From Lateolabrax maculatus (taxonomy: Eukaryota; Chordata; Actinopteri; Acropomatiformes; Lateolabracidae), in the NCBI GenBank assembly GCA_031216445.1, contig CM062208.1, forward strand, positions 8,227,001-8,291,000: a stretch of DNA of 64,000 bases, in the 5' to 3' direction. Made by a program: the position numbers and the translations under genes. The notes under the pieces were generated by a model. That model did no database searches and was not told where the DNA came from. It worked only from the letters and a program-made list of their open reading frames with translations. Below are positions 31,746 through 44,720 of this stretch, piece after piece (within the stretch, counting starts at the first letter, position 1; each line of letters opens with the position of its first letter).

Positions 31746-34740
31746 TTACCTTTGAGCTATGTATTTGATGGGATATGGGATGCCATGATCATATCCACGA
31801 GGACTTAGCCTAGTGGTGCAAAACATGATTTTTATTCCCCTTTAAGATCAGCTACACCCGTTTTAAATAAAGTCTTGGGTGCAACAGCACTTTCCTGAAG
31901 CATCCATCTTTGTGTTGAGATTTTAATAGATCAGAGGACTCTTTGTTCAGGAAGCGACGAGCCCCTCGGCCAACTGCCGATCTCAGCAATACTGATATTT
32001 TTTGGTTTCCAGCCAATAGTAAGAGTTGTTTCAGTAAGACATATGGAAACCAGATGGTCGTTTGCCCAAACAAACCTTCCAAGGCTTTAACCAACGTGTA
32101 ATCAAAAGATTGTGGCTTACACACCAATCTGTCAACTGAAGATAAACAACACAGTGCTGTACGTTGTATCATGCAAAGTGTAACACAATGCATCTGTGTG
32201 TGTGTGTGTGTATGTAAATTAGACCTCTTTGCCTCCCCGGTTGTCCTTCACTCTCTGATTGTTGTGGCTCTTTCTCCATTGTTTGTTGACACATGTTGTG
32301 GTTTGTGTGTATCATGCATCAGTGAAAGCTGCCCACACACATCCATCTACTGGTGATATAATGAAAGTCTGAGGCAAAACGCGAAAGTGTGTGCATCTGT
32401 GTGTGTATGTTTGCATGTGTCTGGGTATGGTGTGTGCAGAGTCGGCCAGGTGGATTAAGGAATGTTATGGAAAATCAAAAAGGTCTGTGAGGGAGAAGGG
32501 CCAGTTGGGGTGACTGTGGCATTTGGAAGTGGGGGCAGTTTTTCCAATCTGTCCACCGTTCGCCTGCTGGTCACCTGCTCACAATTAGACCTGGATGTCT
32601 TTGCTCTTCTCTCCTTCTATGGCCTCAGCAATTACTGGCCAGACGGGGCCTCTCTCATTCACGTCAAGGACTGGAATCAAAGCAATAAAGTACAGCGCAG
32701 AAATACACTTTCATGTCAATGGATTTAGCTTTACGGTTTTGCTATCAAGCATGCAGCACTTCATAGATTTTCAAAAAGACATAAAACTATCTCAGAGTAT
32801 CTTCTTAGCTTACATATTCAGTTTGAGATTTTTCATCTTTCTCCCAAAGCCTTCATGAAGGCTTTGATCGGGCTGTGCAGCTGTACTGTAAATGTAGTTT
32901 AAGATAAGTTAAGTTAAGATAAGCTTCAGGCTACTCTTGATTCTTAAATTAGACTGCTTATAGTCTGATTCAATTTGTGCCTTAATATCAAGACTGATTC
33001 ATTTGGAGTCATCAATGTTGGGCCCTTGCTAAGTTTGAGTTAGGACTGCCAAATTTCACATTAAGCGCTGTATCTTATAGATAATAACTGAGCAACTAAG
33101 TGGAAGAAAATATTTACGCCAGCTTCATAGTTGTAATACAACAACTCTATGGCATCAAATTGGGCTCAGAGAAATGTTTATGTAAAAAAAAACAACATAT
33201 AAATGAAAACATTCTGTAAATGTGGTATCTAAACTATGAATGTAAACACAAAACTGTAAAGCAGGAAAAATAATCTTGCTGACACTGGGCCTCTTGCCCA
33301 TGTATTATGTTTTTTACATGTAAGTTCCACACTGCTCAACAACTCTCTCCCACTTGACAATACAAGTGTGAACAAATTGGTGGGTAAATGGCTACAAAAC
33401 CACCATCGCTGGCAGTTAATAAAAATCCAATATTAACACTAATACAGTTGATTCAGCTAATTAAAATGTAACTATACACTATTTCAATGTTTCGGGTTTA
33501 ACTTTATAATGAACTGCTATGTGTGATACAATAAAATAGGCTAATTTAAGGTGAGCTTCCATGACTCTGGTGTCCCTAAAAGCCTAAAAAGTGTCATGGA
33601 GCAATGACTGAACTCTCCCAAATCAGAATTTCCAGGGTTTTTTCCTGATTTTGTTGACATGTTGTGAATGCAGCATGCTTGCTGCTATAGCAACATGTTA
33701 GCACTGTCAACTGGTAACTGAGGGATTTGAAAGCTTAGTTATGTAAAACATATTTCTGAAAATAACAATGTAATTAATTCACCAAATGCCCAAAACATTT
33801 GGGACTTTTTACTGATTGTTTCCCAAATATAGTGTCTGTTGCACTGATTTAAAATGTGTCAACAAGATGGTCCTCTAAGCATAATTCTCCTGACCTTTTC
33901 CAGCTGGATAAAAATCATGTGCCCCTACAGATGGAACCATTTTGGTGTACATTTCATCTTCTGTCAAATGTCTTATTTCACACACAACACATTGTCCATA
34001 TGGCTATCTACATTAGTCTTACCTTAGGTACTATTACAATTGGTTGAATTCAAAGTCTAGCGAGTTTAATGTAAAATTAAACTTACTGTAGCAGAATTAG
34101 TCTTTATGTATCCGGCTCCAAATGAAACAGAAGATAACAAAGGCCAGACTATTTTTGCAAACTAGTATCGCAGACTATCCTGTGGTTTGAGTTTGTTGTT
34201 TTAAAGGCTTTTGTTTAGCAAACAAACAGCACTGCATTACGATACAACACATGCATATGATTTTACAATGTTATCTTTCTGAGTTTGCGTCAATAACCAC
34301 TCATTTTCTGAAACACAGAGCTATTACTTGCGTAGTGACTTGTGTGTTTAGGATTAAAAAGAGATGAATAAATTATAAGCTGAACGGTTGAAGAGTTACA
34401 GGAAAGAGTCCAACACCAGAACCAGGGCCTAGAGTTCAGCCCAACTGTCTGGCAAGCACTCCAGCAGGTATTACCTGAGGCTGGCTGTTTCAAATCCTCT
34501 TTTCAGTGGCTGGAAACTATTTTAATGGGAAACACAGGGATGGATAATAAAAAAAAGAGTTAAGACTGAGTTAGAACTTCCCTCTTCTCCAGGCCCAATT
34601 AGATGTTGGCCTGTTTCTGTCAGGAATCTTTCAGCAGTTTTTCGGGGAATCATAGTTTATTACACCAGCAGCACATCTCCTCTCTACAGCAGAGAGTATA
34701 TGATCCCCTGAGAGAGGGAGAGAGGATTTAAAAACAATTC
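31746..34740. other. intergenic, no gene recognised
   Basis: Contains a short GT run (32194-32212) and a 22-bp perfect palindrome (32845-32866). The rest is AT-rich and unremarkable. Confidence 0.55.
32845..32866. repeat. 22-bp perfect palindrome
   Basis: The sequence CAAAGCCTTCA followed by its exact reverse complement, with no loop. Confidence 0.9.
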
Positions 34741-34749
34741 TCAGCTCAC

Positions 34750-35020
34750 TATTGACACTTGTTTGATGTGACATGCCATGATTCCCTGTTTGTTAATGAA
34801 GTGCGGTATTATGTAATAATTGCTCCTGTTAAATTGCTGGATAATGTGCTCATTTGTATCAAATTAAACGCAATCAGGCATTACCATGGTCATTACAGAC
34901 CTGGCCCTGACTGCTGCCATGGAGAATATCTCCCACATGCTGCTCATGATATCAGGTTATCTGCAGTTCACTGCTGCCTATTCTACTTCCATCTATTGCG
35001 GGAGCCATCAGGTGTGTAAG
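34750..35020 (+). other. candidate conserved element or cryptic exon
   Basis: An AT-rich, homeodomain-core-rich left part (ATGTAATAATTGCTCC, GTTAAATTGCTGGATAAT) leads to TTACAG at 34894-34899. A GC-richer 110-bp stretch open in more than one frame follows and ends CATCAG|GTGTGTAAG near 35010. Acceptor and donor are correctly placed for an exon, but no known protein is recognised. Alternatives are a lncRNA exon or a non-coding conserved element. Confidence 0.25.
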
Positions 35021-36780
35021 CATTCACTTTTCTGCTCTTTGCTGGAAACAGTTGTGCAGTTGGGTTTAGGTGAAGTTAGAGTCTGTTCCAGGAATCTTTG
35101 ATGGTTTTCATTTGTGTTCCCTTCTTCCTGATGGACAAAGTATCTCCTTGTAAATTGCATTCATAAGGACATTGTTGGAAAACAAAACCTGCAAGAGAAA
35201 CAATAAGTAAATGTGGATTATGTGATTGAAGCTGGTACTTAATTGTCTCATCTTGTTTCATGGTTGCAGTGTTTTTCATGTTTCGCGTTTTTTTAAAATC
35301 GTGTAGCCATGATAAACAAAGCTTTTAAAGTTTTTTTTATGATACAGTGTTGCCATGACTTTTTAGGTGGAATTCACTCCCCTTTTTGTTGACAGCTGTT
35401 GCCTACCTGTGCATCAGGAGCACCTGTAGGCACACCTGATTTCTGTTGCATCACTGTCAGATCCAAGTATCTCTCATTTTCTTATAGTAAATGTGGATGC
35501 TGTGATTTGAAAAATTGGCATTTTGTTGTACATGTTTTTGTTTTTGTTCAGCATCTGACTCTCAAAACTTGGAGTGTCCTGGAGTGCACCACCAAGAAAC
35601 ATTTAACAAAACACTGCAAAACAAATGAATTAACACCCAATCATAACATAACTTAGATGATGAAACACTGACAAAATGTACTGGTGATGTGATGTGATGG
35701 ATTACATCTCAAGCAAGTCTCTGCAAGTTGATTTTTATAGCAAACTGAAACCAATGGCTTCATGGAAGTTAGGAAAATCAATTAAAAAAACCTTATGGTG
35801 TGCTTTGGAAAATGGAAAGTAAAACAGCAGTTAATGGGGTAAAACATAAAAAAACATCAATATATCATTTGTTTCTATGGACCAAAAAATTAATAATAAC
35901 TTAAGTATGATTGCCCTCAGCTCTGGGTTTACACTGCATAATGTAGGATAGTGTTTCTCCTTTAAAGGTCTTTGTAGGATGGTAAAAGTCATCATTTGGG
36001 AGTTAGCAGGGCATCTCTAAACCTTGAATGCCTACCCTCACCATAAAACAGTAATCCAACATTTGCATTTTGCGTAAGGAGTTGTTGCTGCTCTTGAAGC
36101 TGCAGGGTGGTGCTGATAAGTTATCATTACATGGTGAATATTTTCCAGATGCATCAAGTCACAGTCTCTGTGTCTTTTGTGTGGAAGCCAGTTCCTCCCC
36201 GGCTTGTATCATGTGTACTCCATTCCTGCAGAGCAGAAAATCCACTCTCCATGTGAATAAGAATGGAGTGTTTTTGTCATTAGGGGAGGTTGAAAACCAT
36301 GTAAACAACCACAGACCACTGGCTCATGAGTCTCCTTGTCAGTTTAAGGATATTTCTCTGTAAATCACTGGTAACATAAGAGTCTTGTCTATTCTGTATA
36401 ATAAACAGTTGTTAAAGAAAGTATAATCCATCCCTTACATCCAGAGTTTCAGATCATGTCCTTTGGTTTCCTTTCTGGAGTTCCATTAGCTGCACTCCTT
36501 TCATGCCATCTGCAATATCTCAACTAAACTCTATGAGCTGCTAATTGCAGGCTTAATGTTATGATTTTATATTTTTATTCATAATTTAACCTATTTTGAA
36601 ATTTGAAACTTGGGTACTTAGTTTTTCACTGGTTTCTACTTTCTTTATTTCATTATATTTATATGATGTGTTTAAGTGCTTTGTGTTTTATCCTGTTTTA
36701 CTGCTTCACAACCAATTATCTTCTGGAGACATAAAGTGATTGATGGATTGACTGACTGATATTGTACTCAAAATTTCATT
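35021..36780. other. intergenic, no gene recognised
   Basis: No feature beyond short, family-less open frames. Confidence 0.55.
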
Positions 36781-36783
36781 TTA

Positions 36784-37390
36784 AAGCTGGAGTGTGGAAC
36801 CTTTGTGTTCCCCTTCTGGCAGTAAGAGTAATTGCACCATTCAACCCTACAAAGAACCCATGTATTTCAGTACATGGCACCTCTAAGCTGGAGTGCGACT
36901 TTTATATATAAATGAACGTTACGTTCAAGCCCTTGCCAAACAAGTTCACACAATGCTGATTAAGCCTATCACCGGCAGGTAAATATCTCTGTATTTCACA
37001 GCAAACCAAAGTTTTAAATCTGGTGTCTGTGGTGACATTCCTGCGCTGGTGCTCCAGTGGTGCTGCGTTTTACGTCAGCCAGCAATGAATGGTTTGCCAA
37101 AGCTGAAGGGGGAGCAACCGTAGCGACAGAGTAGGCTACAGCAACTAGAAGTATGGCGACGCCTAAGGTGGAAAAACCTAAAAAGTGTCCAAGTAAAGTT
37201 TTTGATGCTCCATTTAAAAAAGAAACTCAATGTTCAGAAGAAGGATTACAGTCAAAAAAAGAAAGTGATCAACGGCGGCTCCCTGGAGCTGACAGCAGCG
37301 CACTGGCCAGGACTGTATTTACCGTAGAAGCTTTCATGCGCAATGACGGATTAATACTGACATTTCTGGTGCACCCAGTTTGATATTACC
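36784..37390. mobile_element. candidate dispersed element carrying a short ORF
   Basis: GCTGGAGTGTGGAACCTTTG near the left edge and a second GCTGGAGTGCG at 36889 look like a fish dispersed repeat. A 76-codon frame (37153-37383, starting MATPKVEKPKKCPSKVF) lies in its right part. Basic starts of this type occur on repetitive ORFs in fish genomes as I remember them, so this is probably a repeat-borne fragment rather than a host gene. Confidence 0.3.
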
Positions 37391-38690
37391 TCCCACAGAA
37401 CATTTTTTAGATAACTCTCAGCTTGTTTCAAACCTGTATGATCATTTGACTGCTGGTTTCTTGTCCCGTCTGACTTCTTTTAAGTGATGTGATGTTTCCA
37501 GGTCCAACAACTAACTTGTGTAACGTGAGTAGAATGTTGTTGTTATTATTACCAGGTGAAAACTATATAGATAAGACCCAAGTTTTTAATACATCTGAAT
37601 TTCCTGAAAGTCCCATGTTCCCTCTCTCTTTCTTCCATTTAATTCAGTGAAGTTATATTCCCAGTCTGCCACATGGACACTTTCACCAAGGACACTTGGA
37701 CACTGAATTTCTTCTTGTTTGGAGAGGGACATGTGGTATTTTGGGGGCAAAATTGGAAGAATTTTCATATCTGATCAGCCTAATAAAAAATGTGCTTCTG
37801 TGATTAACAACCTATTCTTTCTATCTTTTCTTCTTCCGTTCCCTCAATCTATTATTTCATGAATATACTGTGCCAGCACACGATACAGAAACCGGCTCTG
37901 CTGCAGCTCCGACTTTCCACTGTTTGACATGAAGACAAATTGATGAAACCCTACAGGGACACCTGTTGAGAGTTATATGTATCTCCTGTGAGGTCGAACA
38001 AGGACTGCTGTGTATCTGTACAGTGCCTCTTACTTCATCATCTGTCACATATTGATTTACTCTGGTTCAAATCCAGGTAAATTCTTCGTTGGAAGAACCC
38101 TTTTCTTTCTACCTCACAGTCCAGATGGTTTAACAGATAAATTAAGGGATAGAAAAATGGAAAGAAGGTGCCATTTGTTTCTCTAGAAACTGTCACACTG
38201 CTGATTTTCAGGCTGTTACATCATTTACTGTAAAGTGTGGCGTTTGTATTCTGTTCGGTAAGTGTGAAATGATGTGGTGATGTGATGTGGAGTGGGTGAT
38301 TATTTTCCACAGTCTAGTGCACCGGCTTCCCGTTTGCTTTCACCTACTGAGCTGGGCTGTACTAAATATGGCCAAATCCCTCCTGTCTTCCTCCGTTCTG
38401 TCTTCCAAAGCCTGTCTTAGTTTGATCCCATGGTTTATTTGTATTAATCACCCAGAGGAACAAAGACAGAGCCGAGACCAAATAAGGCTTTAGTACAATC
38501 ATATTACCAAGCCAGGAAAACAAACTCACTTCAATCAGAGGTTGTCTCATTTTCTTTCTGCCTGCTTTCTCCCAGTCGCTGAACCTCTTTCTATTAATTT
38601 ATTTTCCCGTCGTCAAGTGACAGGCCTTACACTATTTCAAGATGGCTCTAAACTAGCTTTGCATGGATCGATACAGTATGTCACTGTAAT
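37391..38690. other. intergenic, no gene recognised
   Basis: No supported feature. Confidence 0.55.
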
Positions 38691-38694
38691 CAAA

Positions 38695-39300
38695 ATAAAA
38701 CATTAACAAGTGCGAATTCGCAATAGGATAGATTTTTTTGGACGGACCAACAGAAGAGATGGTGGAGCTAATCCACACCACTGGAAAAGGAACCTCTGCT
38801 TAGTCCAATGATGCCAACCACAGGAGTCTATGAGACTTTCTACAAAGTCTGGCCATGTTACGTGAATACGTTTAGAAGTAATGCGCCTTTTTGTTATATG
38901 CCACGCCCACTGCCACACCTCCTTTAAGCCAATTGGCATGAACCCAAACACACCCTTTCTCACACACACTTGACCTCCAAGTCCTGCTGTTTGTTCTTCT
39001 TTTAGAGAAAATTTACCATCCAGTCGGTTTAATACTGCTGCTGCAGCCGGCCCGGTAACGTTCCGCAGCCATCTTGGATATTTACAAAGATGCCTGAATG
39101 GCACTCCTCTCCGTCAGTCATATTAAACCCGCCTCATACTAGGTAAATGCTTGTGATTGGTTAGCCCGACACAACGGTGTTGTCAGTAACAAGGTGACCA
39201 GTTTGAATGGGAGAGGGGCCATATGTATATGCCTAAGTAAATAAAACATGGGCTTGCAGATTCATCTGGTTCCCAGGCTAGGAAAACTGTGGCTGGAGAA
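38695..39300. mobile_element. candidate non-autonomous element
   Basis: A GC-richer block with CCACGCCCACTGCCACACC, AACCCGCCTCATACTAGG, GATTGGTTAGCCCGACACA and a right part TCATCTGGTTCCCAGGCTAG. These resemble a repeated fish element. A 133-codon minus-strand frame inside is not a recognised protein. Boundaries and class are uncertain. Confidence 0.35.
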
Positions 39301-42300
39301 TTTTGTGGATCGGCTTACATTTTGCGACCAAAAGCATTCACTCATCTAGAATTTTCTCTGGGTAGCTGTTGTACTAACGTCATCTCACAGTGTTTCTGGA
39401 GACAAAAGTGCAGTGCTAAGTTTCACAATAACACATACGATGAGGTGCAGGCAAGAAATGAAGAGAGTAGACGTGCGCTGTGTTCAAACACATCTAAACA
39501 ATTTATCTGTTGGCTTCTGAATGCATCCTGTGTTTGCTCCGCTGTGCGCACACTGACCCATTCTGCAGCACTCGTGTACAGTACAAGACTGCCCTCTCAT
39601 AGCCCGCCAACGTTCCACCATAAAACATTATTTCAGAAATATGTCTTAACCTTTAAAACTAAATATGATGCTGGATTTTTACTTGAAAGGAGGCAGAGGT
39701 GAGTGGTTCTCAGCTCCATGGTCTGAAAATGACTTTAGCATGATGTGCATCTGCTATATGATTTTAGTCATAAATGTGTTACGTAAAGTATTGCTGTTTT
39801 AACTATTGTCAAGGATGCAGCCTTTTCCCTGTTTGACTGGTCTGCGTTTTGCATTTGGATGCTTAATGGAGTAGTGGAATCATGGAGAATGCAGTCCATA
39901 ATGTAATATATGATGGTTGAATGGTTAATAACACACCTCATTGAGCCTCAAGCAATGTTTGTTTTGTCATTATGAATACTTTTGCTCTTATTCACAGAGC
40001 AGAAATATTTTTCTGCTTAAGTTTGAGAAAACTTTGGATCCTGTCAAAGGAATGGTTTAACATTTTGGGAAATGCACTTATTCACTGTTTTAACACAATT
40101 TGGACGAAAAGATTGATGCCAGTCTTATATCTGTGAAGGTTTTTGAAGGAAGCCACTGCACGCCAGACATGCTTTAGAGAATTTACTTAAACCCGGATTG
40201 GCAGATTTTTTGGCCAAAATGGGGCAGCGGACGAAAGCTATGAACACAAGACTGACATATCAACCTTTATGTAGAACTTGCATGCAAACAGTTGCCTATT
40301 TATCCTTCAGAAGATAAGGAGCAACATTAATGTGTGTTCCAATATTCACTCACTTTTAGCTTTGTTTATTTCTAGTGTTTATTTCTATTATTTCTAGTGA
40401 ATCCTGAGGAAAATATCTGCCTCCTTTAGCTGCTGAATGCTCCGCTTTGTGCACCTGCCACTTGCTAACTTCGTCTGCCTGTCATTTGCGGCAGGACAGT
40501 AAATCTGCATCTACATCACATTTGTATTGCAGGATTGGTAAAACTATAGGGAGTGAAATAACAGTGCAGTAGTGGAGCAGAAAGTGTGTAGAAAGTGGGA
40601 ATTTTATGATGTCGATGAACATGATGATGTGTTTTTGTATCTGCGTATCAGAGCCACATTCTTACTTAATGCCTGTGGATTTGTCTAGTATCCTATCTGC
40701 TGTCAGCTCTAAGCTGCACGCCTGATCCTCCCATGTAATGTGGTTATTTATCTTTCAGATGGAGGATCCATCCTGACAAGCGCCCTCACATACATAAAGT
40801 ATGCACTCTTGCACAGACACGGTGAGTGTGCGGACACATATTCTCCAACAAAGGCACACAAAATGAGAACCACATTGAGCTTTTGGTCGCTCTCTTCTGC
40901 TCTGAGACAAATTCAAAGTGGATGAATTATACTTGTCTCTTTTTCTCTGTCCTCTAGCCCCCCTAAATCCTTCTGCTTCATCATCCACAACACTGCTGTC
41001 CCCCACGGCTTTCCAGAAAGACAGATTTGCCACATGGCAGTTGGCAATAACACTGGCCTGTCTATCAAATGTCATCGTATTGTGGTTGTGGGTTTAATTT
41101 TCTCAAAGGAATTACTGGTCCAGGCCTGTGGTGTAAATGTATATTTTGAATGTATACCGATCCAAAATTGTTGTGTTTGGACTTTTCAAAAACCTTCTGC
41201 AGATGTGGAAAGATGCACATATGATGTTCACCTGCACTGTGTGAGTGTGTGTGGGAGTATGTGATGTTATGACATTGTGTTGATTGAGCAACAACCACAA
41301 CAACTGTTACAGTAATCAGCAATGAAGTCATCGTCACAGTAGATCCAGGAACTGCAGCAATTTTGAAATGTATGACTTAATACTATTATCAGCAACATTG
41401 ACAGAGTGATCTGATAGGCTGCTATTATCTACACATGAAAAAGAAAGCGTGTGTGCACATAGTGAATGCATAAGTGAAACTGAATGAGCCCGTGACCTCT
41501 GAGAAACTGTGTGAATATTTGGAAGAATATTCCATACATCATATTTTCCACTTTGCTACAGAATAGAGAGCAGAGCCCGTTTATCTGGCAGGAAAACCAG
41601 ACTTACTGCACTACCACACATCCTGACAGGCACATAATAAATTTCCAAAAATGGAGCAGGGTCAGAAGTCAGAGGCTTTCTTTCAATAAATGTATCAGTA
41701 TAGAGGTTATAATATAGAGACGTGGTGATGTAGTGATGACAGAGGAGTGTGATTTCTATGGTGTGGCATGAAGTAGAGATGAGAAGTATGAATATGAGTC
41801 TTTTAATGTCTGCAACATTTTCGTCCTTAAACTGCTCTGACCTGGTATGGAAGCCTGTAACCTAATAAGCCACTCCATTCATGGCATCAGCAGATTGGAA
41901 AAAGGGAGTGGAAAAAAATCTAAATTATTGTCTTTTTCCATACTCAAAATCACAACCAGTCCAAGTGAGGAAACTTGCACACGCTCGACTGAGCTGTGAA
42001 AGACTTTCTGCTCTTGGCCACAGCAGCAAACGTTTTCCAATCACATGCACCTACTGGAAGGGAGAAATTGAGGAGGATGCAAAAAAAAAAAAAGAAAAGT
42101 CATGATCTTAAAATTTTAACATTCATTTTGAGAATTTGGTGAGTGTTTTTCCACCTGAGTGAAGGTGATCCTTCTTCAGGGAGCGCATAGGCTATTATCT
42201 TGTGGATGAGAAGGGGAAAATCCTATTGTTTCCTTCACTATCATCTACCTTGTGGAAACTGACATACACATAAACTGATGTGTGAGTGTATAAGACTTTT

Positions 42301-43930
42301 TTTGTACCCATCCCTGACACAGTTTTCCTGCTGCGTGGCGCATGTTGGCAGGTGAGTTTGATGATGTGTTGAAAAGCAATAAAATGAAGGAAAGGAATGA
42401 CATATCTGTGATGACAAAAGCAGAGCAAGGACCGCGTACCTGACCCATTCTCCTCTATCTTACGCATCCTTCACAAACCCCAAGGGAAGAAAGAAGAGCC
42501 GGAACAGGATCATTGTTGCAAGAGGGGAGTAAAAGATATCAGAGCAAGAAAAGAAGGATGACATACTGATTAAATGACAAAGTGAAAGAGAAAGACATTT
42601 AATGATTTCCTAAAAGCTTTTGGTTAATTCATGGCATGAATGATAACTACTTGTAACAGAAAGTGTTGAAAAATAATGTAGAGTGGAAGTACTTTAGTAA
42701 TTAAATCGTTTATAAAAATAACAAATTTGTATTCAAAGTTGATAAACACATTGATTTACACATGTATGTCTTCACAGTAGAAGATGGAAGCAGGACTGCA
42801 ATCTGGTAACAGGTAAAATGAAGGAAAACCTAAAGACCCGAAAAGCTCACTCGAACTCAGTCCTCTCAAATCAAAAAAGGATTTCAGCTTTATTTATTGG
42901 ATTAAAGTACTTATTTTGTCAGTGTGGCACTGATGAGAAGCCCTCTTCTTCTATGGTTTAATGGCACCTAACTGGAGGATTACCAACCGCTCTTAACTCC
43001 TAATGTTAATGTAACATTAGTGGATAGAAACACACATGAATTTGCACATGAATTTGCACTTTTGAGAAATTTGTTAGTGTATTTAAAATTTGGAAACAAA
43101 TGTCTTTTGTGAGACAAACACTGGGAGGCACCAATGTCAGAAATGTTAACTCTGTACACTTGATCACTTTGTCAGTTTTATTACATTGTGACTGAGTTTC
43201 TGTCTCAGCTATATGACTGTGTTCTGGGTCCCCCTTTTTTGTGTGTACAGGTAAGCATTTAATTGTCTTTTTCTTTTAACAATCTAACTGTTATAATAAA
43301 CACCTGGAAGACAGGTGAATAGGAAAATACTTATATGTGAAAGAAGAGGTTGATTTTCTTTAACAAACTAAACTGTTCAGGTCAATAATGGATTGTCTGG
43401 CGGTAGAAGAAGGCCAAAAGAAAAGAGGCAGAAGGCTGAAAGACTGAAATACACTTTCCACAATTATTCAAACTATGCAAGCATTAGAGAACATTCTTTC
43501 TAAATCTCTTAAAAATTGACCCTGGATTCCAAAAAAAAAAACAGTAATAAAATCCTGTTCATTAGAGGGGACATAAAATAACACATGCTGCTGCTAAAAA
43601 TGTCTCTTCCTGTCAGAACAAAAGAGACAAGTAGGGATGTTCTCGAAAACCAAAGAAATGTAATTTAACTTTATTCAGGGCGTCACACCTGGTTACACAA
43701 ATTAAATTAGTTAGAAGGAATGACTGATTCCAACACAAGCGAGTGTCTAACAGATAGATTCTTCTTAATTATACAAACAACATTCAGACTACATTCCACA
43801 AAATGCGAAAGTAGGATGAAAGAAGAAAAAAGGAGGACACGGCAGTACAGGAAAGTGAAGGCAGAGGCGACAAGGTGAGGGTGGTGGAGAAGGAAGAGGC
43901 CTCCATTTGGGAGAGATAAATTATTAAGAG
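39301..43930. other. intergenic, no gene recognised
   Basis: Contains a family A fragment (40045-40150). A 137-codon frame at 39289-39702 and a 106-codon minus frame at 40755-41075 show no known family. No convincing exon. Confidence 0.5.
40045..40150 (+). repeat. family A left-end fragment
   Basis: AAAGGAATGGTTTAACATTT, GGGAAATGCACTTATTC and AAGATTGATGCCAGTC match the family's left arm. Confidence 0.6.
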
Positions 43931-44169
43931 GAAAAGTAAGAAGTAAAAGTCCTGCATTCAAAATCCCATTTAAGAAAAAATACAGAAGTATTGCCAGTAA
44001 AATGTACTTAAAGTATCAGAAGTACTCCTTATGCAGACAAATAGGCCTTGACTGACTTATTATTATATATTGTATTAAATGATTGTTATTACAAATATAT
44101 CAATGTGTAATTAGGACTTTACTGTTGTAGTTGGATGAGATGGAGCTAGTTTTAACTAATGCTCTAAAC

Positions 44170-44227
44170 AAACCACTTGACTAAACTACCCAACTGTATA
44201 AAGTTGGGTTGTTTAGTCAAGTGGTTT
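44170..44227. repeat. 26-bp near-perfect inverted repeat, 6-bp loop
   Basis: Arms 44170-44195 and 44202-44227 differ at one of 26 positions and flank GTATAA. The hairpin sits at the left edge of the nested insertion. Confidence 0.9.
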
Positions 44228-44720
44228 ACAACCTACAGTAGGGGGCAGGCCCCCTGCCAGAGATAAATCTGAGGGGTCATGAAGTGATCACTGAGATAGG
44301 AAAGAAGAAAAACAAAGTTCTGCCACACAAATAGGAAAATATTTTTTTGGACTTTTTTCAAATATTTGCTGATTTACTTCTCTGTCACAACTTCTAACAA
44401 CTCAAAAGTGTAGCTAATTTAGTCCAGTGGTTCCTAATCTAGAAATCTGGGCCCCTCGAAATGGTCAGATAAATCTGGGGGATGTTGAGATGATAAATGT
44501 GAGAGGCTACACAAAGGCTACACAAATCTGTATTCAGTTTTTGGACTTTTCTCTGACTTTTTGTGGAAAATTTGGCAAATTTTTATTTGGGCCTCAAACA
44601 TTCACTTAAATAAAAACCATCTGAGAAGTTTTAAGGGGGAATCTCTCTTTGGTGGAACTGCTACCAAATTAAAGACATCTGGAGGGCTACCTCCAGCTGG
44701 GAACCACTGGTTTAATGTTT
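44228..44720. repeat. two tandem copies of another dispersed repeat
   Basis: Copy 1 (about 44228-44370) contains AGATAAATCTGAGGGGTCATG and CAAAGTTCTGCCACACAAAT. Copy 2 (about 44420-44600) contains AGATAAATCTGGGGGATGTTG and ACACAAATCTGTATTCAGTT. Both then have TTTTTGGACTTTT. The block ends CTGGGAACCACTGGTTTAA, complementary in type to GTGGTTCCTAATCTAG at 44426. Confidence 0.55.

Noticed and set aside
38703..39104. 133-codon minus-strand frame
   Set aside because: Inside a candidate non-autonomous element; no domain recognised, no splice context.
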